Shown here in pieces: positions 28,499-36,408 of a stretch of DNA of 64,000 nt. Made by a program: the position numbers and the translations under genes. This DNA comes from Pseudomonas thermotolerans DSM 14292 (GTDB lineage Bacteria; Pseudomonadota; Gammaproteobacteria; Pseudomonadales; Pseudomonadaceae). Positions within the stretch are counted from its first letter, which is position 1. The number at the start of each line of letters is the position of its first letter. Location: NCBI RefSeq assembly GCF_000364625.1, contig NZ_KB822610.1, positions 1 to 64,000 on the forward strand. The letters run 5' to 3'. A model generated the notes under the pieces. The model had not been told where the DNA came from and searched no databases. It worked only from the letters and a program-made list of their open reading frames with translations.

Positions 28499-30082
28499 TT
28501 GAGCGAGCTTCTGCAACGTCGCCTGGCTTTGCTTGGCGCCCCCGAATACCTGCCCCTGCTGGGCGGCAACCTGCACGGTATCGAGCGCGAATGCCTGCGC
28601 GTCGACGATGACGGGCAGCTTGCCCTCACCCCGCACCCGCGTGCGCTCGGCTCGGCACTCACCCACCCGCAGATCACCACCGACTACTCGGAATCCCTGC
28701 TGGAGTTCATCACCCCGGCCGAGACCGACCCGGCGGTCACCCTGGCCGATCTGGAGCGCATCCACCGCTTCACCTACGCCCACCTCGGGGACGAGCGACT
28801 GTGGAGCGCCTCCATGCCCTGCCCGCTGCCGGACGAGGAGGCCATCCCCATCGCCGAGTACGGCAGCTCCAACATCGGTCGCCTCAAGCACGTCTACCGC
28901 AAGGGTCTGGCGCTGCGCTACGGCAAGACCATGCAGTGCATCGCCGGAATCCACTACAACTTCTCCCTGGCCGAGGCGCTCTGGCCACTGCTGCAGCGCA
29001 GCGAGGGCGACACCCGTCCGCCACGCGACTACCAGTCGGAGAGCTACATCGGCCTGATCCGCAACTTCCGCCGCTACAGCTGGCTGCTGATGTACCTGTT
29101 CGGCGCCTCGCCGGCGCTGGACGCCGGCTTCCTGCGCGGCCGCCCGCACCAGCTCCAGGCGTTCGACGAGCACACCCTGTACCTGCCCTGGGCGACCAGC
29201 CTGCGGATGAGCGACCTGGGCTACCAGAGCAGCGCGCAGAGCAGCCTGACTCCCTGCTACAACGACCTGGCCAGCTACACCGACAGCCTGCGCCTGGCGG
29301 TGTCCACCCCCTACCCGCCCTACGCGGCGTTCGGCACCAAGCGCGACGGCGAGTGGCAGCAGCTGAACACCAACGTCATCCAGATCGAGAACGAGTACTA
29401 CTCGAGCATCCGTCCGAAGCGCGTCACCTACAGCGGCGAGCGGCCGATCCAGGCGCTGATGGCCCGCGGCGTGCAGTACGTCGAGGTACGCTGCCTGGAC
29501 ATCAACCCCTTCCTGCCCCTGGGCATCGACCTGGAGGAAGCCCGCTTCCTCGACCTCTTCCTGATCTACTGCGCCCTGCTGGACAGCCCGCTGCTGGAGA
29601 ACGGCGAGTGCCGCAGCTGCACCGAGAACTTCCTGAAGACCGTCAAGGAAGGCCGGCGGCCCGGCCTGCACCTGCAGCACCAGGGCCGCCAGGTGCTGCT
29701 GCGCGACTGGGGCCTGGAGCTGCTCGAGGCCATGGCGCCGATCGCCGCCCTGCTCGACCGTCACCACGGCGACGACGCCCATGCCCGCGCCTTGGCGGCG
29801 CAGCGCGCCAAGCTGGAGGACCCGGAGCTGACCCCCTCGGCGCGGATCCTCGCCGAGATGCGCGAGCGCGGCGAGAGCTTCGTCCAGTTCGCTCTGCGCC
29901 AGAGCCGCCAACACGAGGCCTTCTTCCGCGCCCTGCCGCTCAGCGACGCCGAGCGCCAGGCCTTCGAGGCCTTGGCCACGCAGTCCCTGGCCGAGCAGGC
30001 GGAGCTGGAGGCCCAGCCGCGCGGCGACTTCGACGCCTTCGTGGCCGCCTACCAGGCGAGCATCATCGGCGTGGCGGTCTGA
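28499..30082 (+). CDS. gshA: Glutamate-cysteine ligase
   Basis: Joins glutamate and cysteine with ATP, the first and rate-limiting step of glutathione synthesis. The 527-residue protein matches the proteobacterial class I family in length and motifs: [50 protein letters not shown] and the [15 protein letters not shown] active-site stretch are all present. The start codon is TTG at 28499, preceded by AAGGA; no ATG lies near this conserved N terminus, so translation seems weakened or regulated by a rare start. A separate glutathione synthase gene is not in the window. Confidence 0.96.
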   Translation: MSELLQRRLALLGAPEYLPLLGGNLHGIERECLRVDDDGQLALTPHPRALGSALTHPQITTDYSESLLEFITPAETDPAVTLADLERIHRFTYAHLGDERLWSASMPCPLPDEEAIPIAEYGSSNIGRLKHVYRKGLALRYGKTMQCIAGIHYNFSLAEALWPLLQRSEGDTRPPRDYQSESYIGLIRNFRRYSWLLMYLFGASPALDAGFLRGRPHQLQAFDEHTLYLPWATSLRMSDLGYQSSAQSSLTPCYNDLASYTDSLRLAVSTPYPPYAAFGTKRDGEWQQLNTNVIQIENEYYSSIRPKRVTYSGERPIQALMARGVQYVEVRCLDINPFLPLGIDLEEARFLDLFLIYCALLDSPLLENGECRSCTENFLKTVKEGRRPGLHLQHQGRQVLLRDWGLELLEAMAPIAALLDRHHGDDAHARALAAQRAKLEDPELTPSARILAEMRERGESFVQFALRQSRQHEAFFRALPLSDAERQAFEALATQSLAEQAELEAQPRGDFDAFVAAYQASIIGVAV

Positions 30083-30200
30083 ACGTCGAGGCCGTCACAA
30101 AACGCACCAGCGGAGCAAAACCCGGGATCGGCGGCACGACCGGCCGCCGCATCGCTGGCTAGGATGATGGCATTCCTTCACCCTAGCAGCTCGCATCCCG

Positions 30201-30395
30201 ATGGAGTTCAGCGCAGACGACCGGCAGTGGAGCCTGGAAAGCCTGGAGAAGGCCTACCAGCAAGGCTACATGGTCGGCCTCACCGGCCAGCCCCGCGAAC
30301 GTCAGCCCTACCGCGCGGCCGTGCCCGCAGCGGCTTGGGAGGCCGGCTGGGACGACGGCCGCGCGCAGTACCGATTGGCCCAGAAGAGCGCCTGA
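30201..30395 (+). CDS. RMF-like small protein (ribosome modulation factor family)
   Basis: A 64-residue protein whose residues 14-49 line up without gaps with E. coli ribosome modulation factor as I recall it. Shared positions include L-E-x-A-x-Q-x-G-Y, G-x-x-G, the P-Y pair and W-x-x-G-W. RMF binds 30S subunits and dimerises ribosomes into 100S particles in stationary phase. Unlike RMF, the N terminus here is acidic (MEFSADD) rather than lysine and arginine-rich, so ribosome binding may differ. A canonical rmf is expected elsewhere in a Pseudomonas genome, making this a paralogue. The ribosome-binding site is weak. It lies between gshA and convergent argA, 12 bp from the latter's stop. Confidence 0.75.
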   Translation: MEFSADDRQWSLESLEKAYQQGYMVGLTGQPRERQPYRAAVPAAAWEAGWDDGRAQYRLAQKSA

Positions 30396-30402
30396 GGCGC
30401 TC
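30386..30402 (+). terminator. Hairpin across the stop codon of the RMF-like gene
   Basis: GAGCGCC (30386-30392), TGA stop as the loop, and GGCGCTC (30396-30402) form a perfect 7-bp stem. There is no T-run on either side, so termination is doubtful; it could stabilise the 3' end of the short transcript. Confidence 0.3.
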
Positions 30403-30407
30403 CCCGT

Positions 30408-31706
30408 CTACAGGGCCTTCTCGAAGATCTTCGAATTGCGCTGGTAGTTGTACAGCGAGGCGCGTGCCGCCGGCAGGCGCTCCACGCTGCTCGGCACGAA
30501 GCCGCGCTCGCGGAACCAGTGGGCGGTGCGGGTTGTGAGCACGAACAGGGTCTTCAGGCCCATGGCCCGGGCGCGCGCCTCGATGCGCTCGAGCAGCTCG
30601 TCGCCGCGGCCGCCGTGGCGGTAGTCCGGGCGCACCGCCAGGCAGGCCAGCTCGCCGCTGTCCGAGTCGGCGATCGGGTAGAGGGCGGCGCAGGCGATGA
30701 TCAGCCCGTCGCGCTCGATGATGCTGAACTGCTCGATCTCCCGCTCGAGGATCTCCCGCGAGCGGCGCACCAGGATGCCCTGCTCCTCCAGTGGGGTGAT
30801 CAGCTCGATCAGCCCGCCGACGTCCTCGATGGTCGCCTCGCGCAGCGACTCGAACAGCTCCTGGGTGACCAGGGTGCCGCAGCCGTCGCGGGTGAACAGT
30901 TCGGTGAGCAGCGAGCCGTTCTGCGCGAAGCTGACGATGTGGCTGCGCTTCACCCCGCGCCGGCAGGCCTCGGCGGCGGCGTCCAGCAGCTCCGCCTGGT
31001 AGCTGTGGCCGAGACGCTCCAGGTGTGCCGGCACCTGCTGCGGGCGCAGCTCGCGGATCAGCTTGCCGGACTCGTCGAGCACCCCCGGCTCCTCGCCGAA
31101 CAGCACCAGCTTCTCGGCGCCCAGGTCGATGGCCGCGCGGGTCGCCACGTCCTCGCAGGCGAGGTTGAAGATCTCCCCGGTGGGCGAGTAGCCGAGGGGC
31201 GAGAGCAGCACTATGGCGCGATCGTCGAGCAGGCGGCTGATGCCCTTGCGGTCGATGCGCCGCACTTCCCCGGTGTGGTGGTAGTCGATGCCGTCCACCA
31301 CGCCGATCGGTCGCGCGGTGACGAAGTTGCCGCTGGCCACCCGCAACCGCGAGTGGTGCATCGGCGAGGCGGCCATGTCCATGGACAGGCGCGCCTCGAT
31401 GGCGATGCGCAGCTGGCCGACCGCATCGATCACGCATTCCAGGGTGGCCGCGTCGGTGATCCGCAGGTCGCGGTGGTAGTGCGGGGTCAGGCCGCGGGCG
31501 GCGAGGCGCGCCTCGATCTGCGGCCGCGAGCCGTGGACCAGCACCAGACGCACGCCGAGGCTGTGCAGCAGCACCAGGTCGTGGACGATGTTGCCGAAGT
31601 TGGGGTGAGCGATGCCGTCGCCGGGCAGCATGACCACGAAGGTACGGTCCCGGTGGGCATTGATGTAGGGGGAGGCGTGGCGGAGCCAGTTGACGTATTC
31701 GTGCAT
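30408..31706 (-). CDS. argA: Amino-acid N-acetyltransferase (N-acetylglutamate synthase)
   Basis: Transfers acetyl from acetyl-CoA to glutamate to begin arginine synthesis. The 432-residue protein is the classical two-domain ArgA: an amino acid kinase-like domain (about 1-290; RTFVVMLPGDGIAHPNF, VLVHGSRPQIEARL), which binds arginine as feedback inhibitor, and a C-terminal GNAT domain with the acetyl-CoA loop VRPDYRHGGRGDELL. The ATG at 31706 (MHEYVNW) gives the standard length; the in-frame extension to 31760 is unlike the family. It follows argE on the same strand after 121 bp. The GNAT domain is complete, so acetyltransferase activity is expected. Confidence 0.96.
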   Translation of the reverse strand: MHEYVNWLRHASPYINAHRDRTFVVMLPGDGIAHPNFGNIVHDLVLLHSLGVRLVLVHGSRPQIEARLAARGLTPHYHRDLRITDAATLECVIDAVGQLRIAIEARLSMDMAASPMHHSRLRVASGNFVTARPIGVVDGIDYHHTGEVRRIDRKGISRLLDDRAIVLLSPLGYSPTGEIFNLACEDVATRAAIDLGAEKLVLFGEEPGVLDESGKLIRELRPQQVPAHLERLGHSYQAELLDAAAEACRRGVKRSHIVSFAQNGSLLTELFTRDGCGTLVTQELFESLREATIEDVGGLIELITPLEEQGILVRRSREILEREIEQFSIIERDGLIIACAALYPIADSDSGELACLAVRPDYRHGGRGDELLERIEARARAMGLKTLFVLTTRTAHWFRERGFVPSSVERLPAARASLYNYQRNSKIFEKAL

Positions 31707-31827
31707 GGAAAGCCTGCGGGCGAGATGGACGATGTTGGCCCTGGATGGCGGGAACGGCACCGCGCGGCACCATTCGGACGTCCCGGCGGATCATACATGA
31801 TCCGCGCGCGTCCTCCCGCGCTGCCCG

Positions 31828-32982
31828 TCAGCTATCCGGCCCGCGCAGGCAGTAGTGGGCGATCAGCTCGCGGAGCAGCTCGACGGTAGGCTGGATGCGC
31901 GCCAGCTCCAGGTATTCCCCCGGCTGGTGGGCACAGGCGATGTCGCCGGGGCCGAGGACGATGGTCTCGCAGCCGAGCTGCTGCAGGTAGGGCGCCTCGG
32001 TGCCAAAGGCCACCGCTCCTGCGGCGTGCCCGCTGAGCCGCTCGGCGAGGCGCACCAGCTCGCTGTGCGCCGGCTGTTCGAAGGGCGGCACGGCGGGGAA
32101 CAGCGGAGCGAAGTCGATGCGTACCTGGTGCTGCGCGGCGATCGGCGCCAGCTTGGCGCGGATGGCCGCGCGCAGCTGCTCGGGGTCCATGCCCGGCAGC
32201 GGGCGCAGGTCGAACTCCAGGGCGCACTGCCCGCAGATCCGGTTGGGGTTGTCGCCGCCGTGGATGCAGCCGAGGTTGAGGGTCGGCTGCGGCACGCCGA
32301 ACTGCGGATTGTGGAACTCCTTCTGCCAGTGGGCGCGTAGCCTGCGCAAGGCGTCCAGCACGTCGTGCATGGCCTCCAGGGCGCTGTGGCCGAGGCCGGG
32401 ATCGGAGGAATGGCCGCTCTGCCCGAGGATCTCGATGCGCTCCATCATCACCCCCTTGTGCAGGCGGATCGGCTTCAGTCCGGTGGGCTCGCCGATCACC
32501 GCGGCACGCCCCAGCGGCCGCCCGGCGGCGGCCAGGGCTCGGGCCCCGGCCATGGAGCTTTCCTCGTCGCAGGTGGCGAGGATCAGCAGCGGCTGGCGGA
32601 AGCGCTGGCCGAGCAGCGGGCGCAGCGCCTCGATGATCAGCGGGAAGAAGCCCTTCATGTCGCAGACCCCGAGTCCCACCCAGCGGTCGCCCTGTTCGCT
32701 GAGGCGCAGCGGGTCGCTGTCCCAGAGTGCCGCGTCGTAGGGCACGGTATCGCTGTGCCCGGCCAGCACCAGGCCGCCCGGGCCGCTGCCCAGGCTGGCC
32801 AGCAGGTTGAACTTGCCGGGAGCGACTTCCTGGGTCTCGCAGCGCAGGCCGAGGTCGCCGAGCCAGAGCGCGAGCAGCTCGATCACCGCGCGGTTGGACT
32901 GGTCCAGGGCGGGCTGGGTGCAGCTCACCGAGGGCGCGGCGATCAGCGCGGCGAACTGTTCCTTGAGGGGCGGCAGGGGCAT
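31828..32982 (-). CDS. argE: Acetylornithine deacetylase
   Basis: Hydrolyses N-acetylornithine to ornithine and acetate in arginine synthesis. The 384-residue M20 metallopeptidase has the zinc motifs VLAGHSDTVPYD, GLGVCDMKGFFPL and ATCDEESSMAGA, and the dimerisation domain (about 180-290). The ATG at 32982 is chosen because GGAGA sits six bases before it; the ATG two codons upstream is too close to that site. Pseudomonas also uses ArgJ to recycle acetyl groups, so ArgE here may be auxiliary. It lies upstream of argA on the same strand and is divergent from the CYTH gene (126 bp between starts). Confidence 0.93.
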   Translation of the reverse strand: MPLPPLKEQFAALIAAPSVSCTQPALDQSNRAVIELLALWLGDLGLRCETQEVAPGKFNLLASLGSGPGGLVLAGHSDTVPYDAALWDSDPLRLSEQGDRWVGLGVCDMKGFFPLIIEALRPLLGQRFRQPLLILATCDEESSMAGARALAAAGRPLGRAAVIGEPTGLKPIRLHKGVMMERIEILGQSGHSSDPGLGHSALEAMHDVLDALRRLRAHWQKEFHNPQFGVPQPTLNLGCIHGGDNPNRICGQCALEFDLRPLPGMDPEQLRAAIRAKLAPIAAQHQVRIDFAPLFPAVPPFEQPAHSELVRLAERLSGHAAGAVAFGTEAPYLQQLGCETIVLGPGDIACAHQPGEYLELARIQPTVELLRELIAHYCLRGPDS

Positions 32983-33108
32983 CGGCATTCTCCAGCAGTC
33001 AGGTTCATCTTAGAGGCAAATGCAAGGCCGCACGCACTGGCCGGCGCTCCTGTAGACTTGCGGGTTCCCGCGGCCATCTGCGCGCCGCCCCGCATTCCGT
33101 TGCCCGTG

Positions 33109-34476
33109 ATGAACAAAGAAACCGAGATCAAACTGCGCGTCAACCGCACCACTCTGGCCGCCCTGCGCGACCACCCGCTGCTGAAGAAGCGCAACAAGTC
33201 CGGCTGGCAGCAGCGCGAGCTGTACAACCAGTACTACGACACCGCCGCCCGCGACCTGGCCGCCGCCAGGGTCGCCCTGCGCGTGCGGCGCGACGGCGAT
33301 GCCTATATCCAGACCCTGAAGAGCCGCGGCCAGAGCGTCGCCGGGCTGTCCGAGCGCAACGAATGGGAATGGCGCCTGGACAGTCCCGAGCTGGACCTCG
33401 CCCGGCTCACCGACGACTGCTGGCCGGCCGCCCTCGCCGAGCTGGACAAGCGCCAGATCCACCCGGCGTTCACCACCGACTTCGTTCGCGAGTACGCGGA
33501 GATCGCCTGGGGCCGCGGCAAGGCCAGGGTGGTCATCGAGGCCGCCCTGGACCTGGGCAAGGTGGTCGCCGGCGACCGTGAGGAGGAAATCTGCGAGCTG
33601 GAGCTGGAGCTGCGCCAGGGCGAGCCGGCCGCCGTGCTGGAGCTGGCCGAGGCCCTGGCCGCCGACCTGCCGCTGATGCCCTGCGACATCAGCAAGGCCG
33701 AGCGCGGCTACCGGCTGTTCGACGCAGACAGCTACCAAGTGCGCCTGCCACTGCCCGCACTGACCGCCGAGCAGCCGCTGGACGAGGCCTTCGCCGCCCT
33801 CGCCTGGCACCTGCTGGGCAACAGCCAGCGACTCGCCGAACAGTACCGCTGGAGCGGCCACTGGCGCCTGCTGGCCGACTGGCTGGAGCAACTGATCGAC
33901 CTCCGCGCCCTGCTCGGCAGCCTCGGTCAAGCCGCGCCGCGGGCCACCAGCCACGAGCTGCGCGCCAGCCTCGACGCCCTGCTCGACGACTGGCGGCCGC
34001 GGATCCTCGCCGGCCAGCATGACGAAGCCGCCCGCCAGGCCGCCGCCGGACAGTTCGCCGCGGAGCTGGAGGACACGCGCTGGGGGCGCTTCTCCCTGGC
34101 TGCCTCCCTCTGGCTGCTGCGCCGCGCCTGGACCAGCCAGCGCAGCCATCGCGGCGAACGCCAGGGCGCCGCGCCCCTGGGCAACTGGCTGAAGCGCGAG
34201 CTGAGCGACGAGGCCGCCGCCCTCAACCTGCAGCGCTACCAGCAGCAGCCGGCCGACCTCGGCGAGCAGCTGCCGCGCCTGGAGCGCATGCTGGTCTGGC
34301 TACGCCTGGCCCGCGGCGTGCTGGAGCTGCCGGAAGTGGACCGCCTGTACGGCGAGCTGGCCAAGCTGGCGGAGCTGGCCGGGCAGCCGGCGGAAAGCGC
34401 CGAGCAACTGGTCGCGCGCAGCGCCCAGGCCCATACTGTGGCCACGCTCAAGGCCTGGAAGCGCCTGACCCGCTAA
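33109..34476 (+). CDS. CYTH-domain protein, probable inorganic triphosphatase
   Basis: A 455-residue protein. Residues 1-200 form a CYTH domain: the start NKETEIKLRV holds the defining ExExK motif, followed by YYDTAARDL, ALRVRRDGD and the ICELELELRQGE strand, all typical of triphosphate tunnel metalloenzymes such as E. coli YgiF, which splits inorganic triphosphate. The C-terminal half (about 215-455) is helical and corresponds to the CHAD region in YgiF-like proteins, but the usual H-x-x-R-V-x-x-R-R motif is not evident, so I call it CHAD-like at most. A GC-rich hairpin follows the stop. Confidence 0.87.
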   Translation: MNKETEIKLRVNRTTLAALRDHPLLKKRNKSGWQQRELYNQYYDTAARDLAAARVALRVRRDGDAYIQTLKSRGQSVAGLSERNEWEWRLDSPELDLARLTDDCWPAALAELDKRQIHPAFTTDFVREYAEIAWGRGKARVVIEAALDLGKVVAGDREEEICELELELRQGEPAAVLELAEALAADLPLMPCDISKAERGYRLFDADSYQVRLPLPALTAEQPLDEAFAALAWHLLGNSQRLAEQYRWSGHWRLLADWLEQLIDLRALLGSLGQAAPRATSHELRASLDALLDDWRPRILAGQHDEAARQAAAGQFAAELEDTRWGRFSLAASLWLLRRAWTSQRSHRGERQGAAPLGNWLKRELSDEAAALNLQRYQQQPADLGEQLPRLERMLVWLRLARGVLELPEVDRLYGELAKLAELAGQPAESAEQLVARSAQAHTVATLKAWKRLTR

Positions 34477-34489
34477 GCTGCAGCACAAA

Positions 34490-34510
34490 GGGGAGGCCGC
34501 CGGCCTCCCC
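34490..34510 (+). terminator. Hairpin after the CYTH gene
   Basis: GGGGAGGCC (34490-34498), loop GCC, and GGCCTCCCC (34502-34510) form a 9-bp perfect stem. The following bases (TGCTCC) are not a T-run, so termination may be partial; it separates the triphosphatase from the ATPase gene, whose start is only 28 bp further. Confidence 0.5.
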
Positions 34511-34538
34511 TGCTCCACCGCCAGCTGCCGGAGATCCG

Positions 34539-36320
34539 ATGTCCGTCTTCACCCCGACTGCCGACCGCGTTCTCGATCTCGCCGACCTGCTCAAGGAGCT
34601 GGTCGCCCAGGGCCGCATCGACCAGGACGCCGCCGAGCAATGCCTGGCGATCCGCCGCAGCGCGGTGAACAACCAGCAGCATCCCCTGGAATTCCTCGCC
34701 AGCCAGGAGCTGGACGACCTCAAGCGGCCCGGCCGCAAGCTGGACCTGGAGAGCCTCACCGCCTGGCTGGCGGAGTGGTCCGGACAGCCCTACCTGCGCA
34801 TCGACCCACTGAAGATCGACGTGGCCGCGGTCACCCCGCTGATGTCCTACGCCTTCGCCCAGCGCCACGGCATCCTCGCCGTGGCGGTGGAGCGCGACTC
34901 GGTGACCATCGCCAGCGCCCAGCCCTTCGTGCGGCGCTGGGAGGCCGACCTGCAGCACGTCCTGAAGCGGCCGATCAAACGCGTGGTGGCCAACCCGGCG
35001 GACATCCACCGCTTCACCGTGGAGTTCTACCGACTGGCCAAGTCGGTCAGCGGCGCCAGCGCCACCGACATGAAGGTCAGTGGCGTCGGCAACTTCGAGC
35101 AGCTGCTCAGCCTCGGCGCCCAGGACCAGGAGCCGGACGCCAACGACGCGCACATCGTCAACATCGTCGACTGGCTGTTCCAGTACGCCTACCAGCAGCG
35201 CGCCAGCGACATCCACATCGAGCCGCGCCGCGAGCAGGGCACGGTGCGCTTCCGCATCGACGGGGTGCTGCACAACGTCTACCAGTTCCCGCCCCAGGTG
35301 ACCATGGCAGTGGTCAGCCGCCTGAAGACCCTCGGGCGGATGAACGTCGCCGAGAAGCGCAAGCCGCAGGACGGCCGCATCAAGACCAAGACCCCGGACG
35401 GCGGCGAGGTGGAACTGCGCCTGTCCACCCTGCCCACCGCCTTCGGCGAGAAGATGGTGATGCGCATCTTCGACCCCGAGGTGCTGCTCAAGAGCTTCGA
35501 CCAGCTCGGCTTCTCCGCCGACGACCTGCGCCGCTGGCAGTCCATGACCCGCCAGCCCAACGGCATCATCCTGGTCACCGGGCCGACCGGCTCGGGCAAG
35601 ACCACCACCCTGTACACCACCCTCAAGCAGTTGGCCACGCCGGAGGTGAACGTCTGCACCATCGAGGATCCGATCGAGATGATCGAGCCGGCGTTCAACC
35701 AGATGCAGGTCCAGCACAACATCGACCTGACCTTCGCCAGCGGCGTGCGCGCGCTGATGCGCCAGGACCCGGACATCATCATGGTCGGCGAGATCCGCGA
35801 CCTGGAGACCGCCGAGATGGCCATCCAGGCGGCGCTCACCGGGCATCTGGTGCTCTCCACCCTGCACACCAACGACGCCCCTTCGGCGATCACCCGCCTG
35901 CTCGAGCTGGGGGTGCCCTACTACCTGCTGCGCGCCACCCTGCTGGGGGTCATGGCCCAGCGCCTGGTGCGCACCCTCTGCCCGCACTGCAAGGCCCCGG
36001 TACAGCTCGAGGCGAGCGACTGGCAGGAGCTCACCCGACCGTGGAGCGCGCCGCTGCCCAGCCACGCGCAGCGCGCCGTGGGCTGCCTGGAGTGCCGTGA
36101 TACCGGCTACCGCGGGCGCGCCGGGGTCTACGAGATCATGCTGGTCAACGACCACATCAAGCCGCTGATCAACGCCGACACCGACCTCATCGCCCTGCGC
36201 CGCGCGGCCTTCAAGGACGGCATGCGCAGCCTGCGGCTGTCCGGCGCGCAGAAGGTCGCCGCCGGGCTGACCACCATCGAGGAAGTGCTGCGCGTCACCC
36301 CGCAGAGCGAGCAGCGCTAG
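34539..36320 (+). CDS. Orphan GspE/PilB-type secretion ATPase
   Basis: A 593-residue type II secretion/type IV pilus extension-type ATPase. It has an N-terminal MshE-like domain (about 40-180), then the core: ASDIHIEPRR, Walker A GPTGSGKT with Lys354, the Asp box TIEDPIEMIEP, Walker B IIMVGEIRDLETAEMA and the His box TGHLVLSTLHTNDAP. A four-cysteine zinc motif (CPHC...CLEC) lies near 480-530, as in PilB and GspE. No secretin, pilin or platform protein is nearby. The best match from memory is an unassigned secretion ATPase in the equivalent region of P. aeruginosa. Catalytic residues are intact, so it probably powers an apparatus encoded elsewhere. Confidence 0.88.
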   Translation: MSVFTPTADRVLDLADLLKELVAQGRIDQDAAEQCLAIRRSAVNNQQHPLEFLASQELDDLKRPGRKLDLESLTAWLAEWSGQPYLRIDPLKIDVAAVTPLMSYAFAQRHGILAVAVERDSVTIASAQPFVRRWEADLQHVLKRPIKRVVANPADIHRFTVEFYRLAKSVSGASATDMKVSGVGNFEQLLSLGAQDQEPDANDAHIVNIVDWLFQYAYQQRASDIHIEPRREQGTVRFRIDGVLHNVYQFPPQVTMAVVSRLKTLGRMNVAEKRKPQDGRIKTKTPDGGEVELRLSTLPTAFGEKMVMRIFDPEVLLKSFDQLGFSADDLRRWQSMTRQPNGIILVTGPTGSGKTTTLYTTLKQLATPEVNVCTIEDPIEMIEPAFNQMQVQHNIDLTFASGVRALMRQDPDIIMVGEIRDLETAEMAIQAALTGHLVLSTLHTNDAPSAITRLLELGVPYYLLRATLLGVMAQRLVRTLCPHCKAPVQLEASDWQELTRPWSAPLPSHAQRAVGCLECRDTGYRGRAGVYEIMLVNDHIKPLINADTDLIALRRAAFKDGMRSLRLSGAQKVAAGLTTIEEVLRVTPQSEQR

Positions 36321-36408
36321 CTTCCCGACCACTGCCCCGCCTGCCCCGCGCCGGGGCGCGGCGGCCCTGTGCTATGGTGCCGGCTGGCATTTTCCCGCTG
36401 GACCTGCG

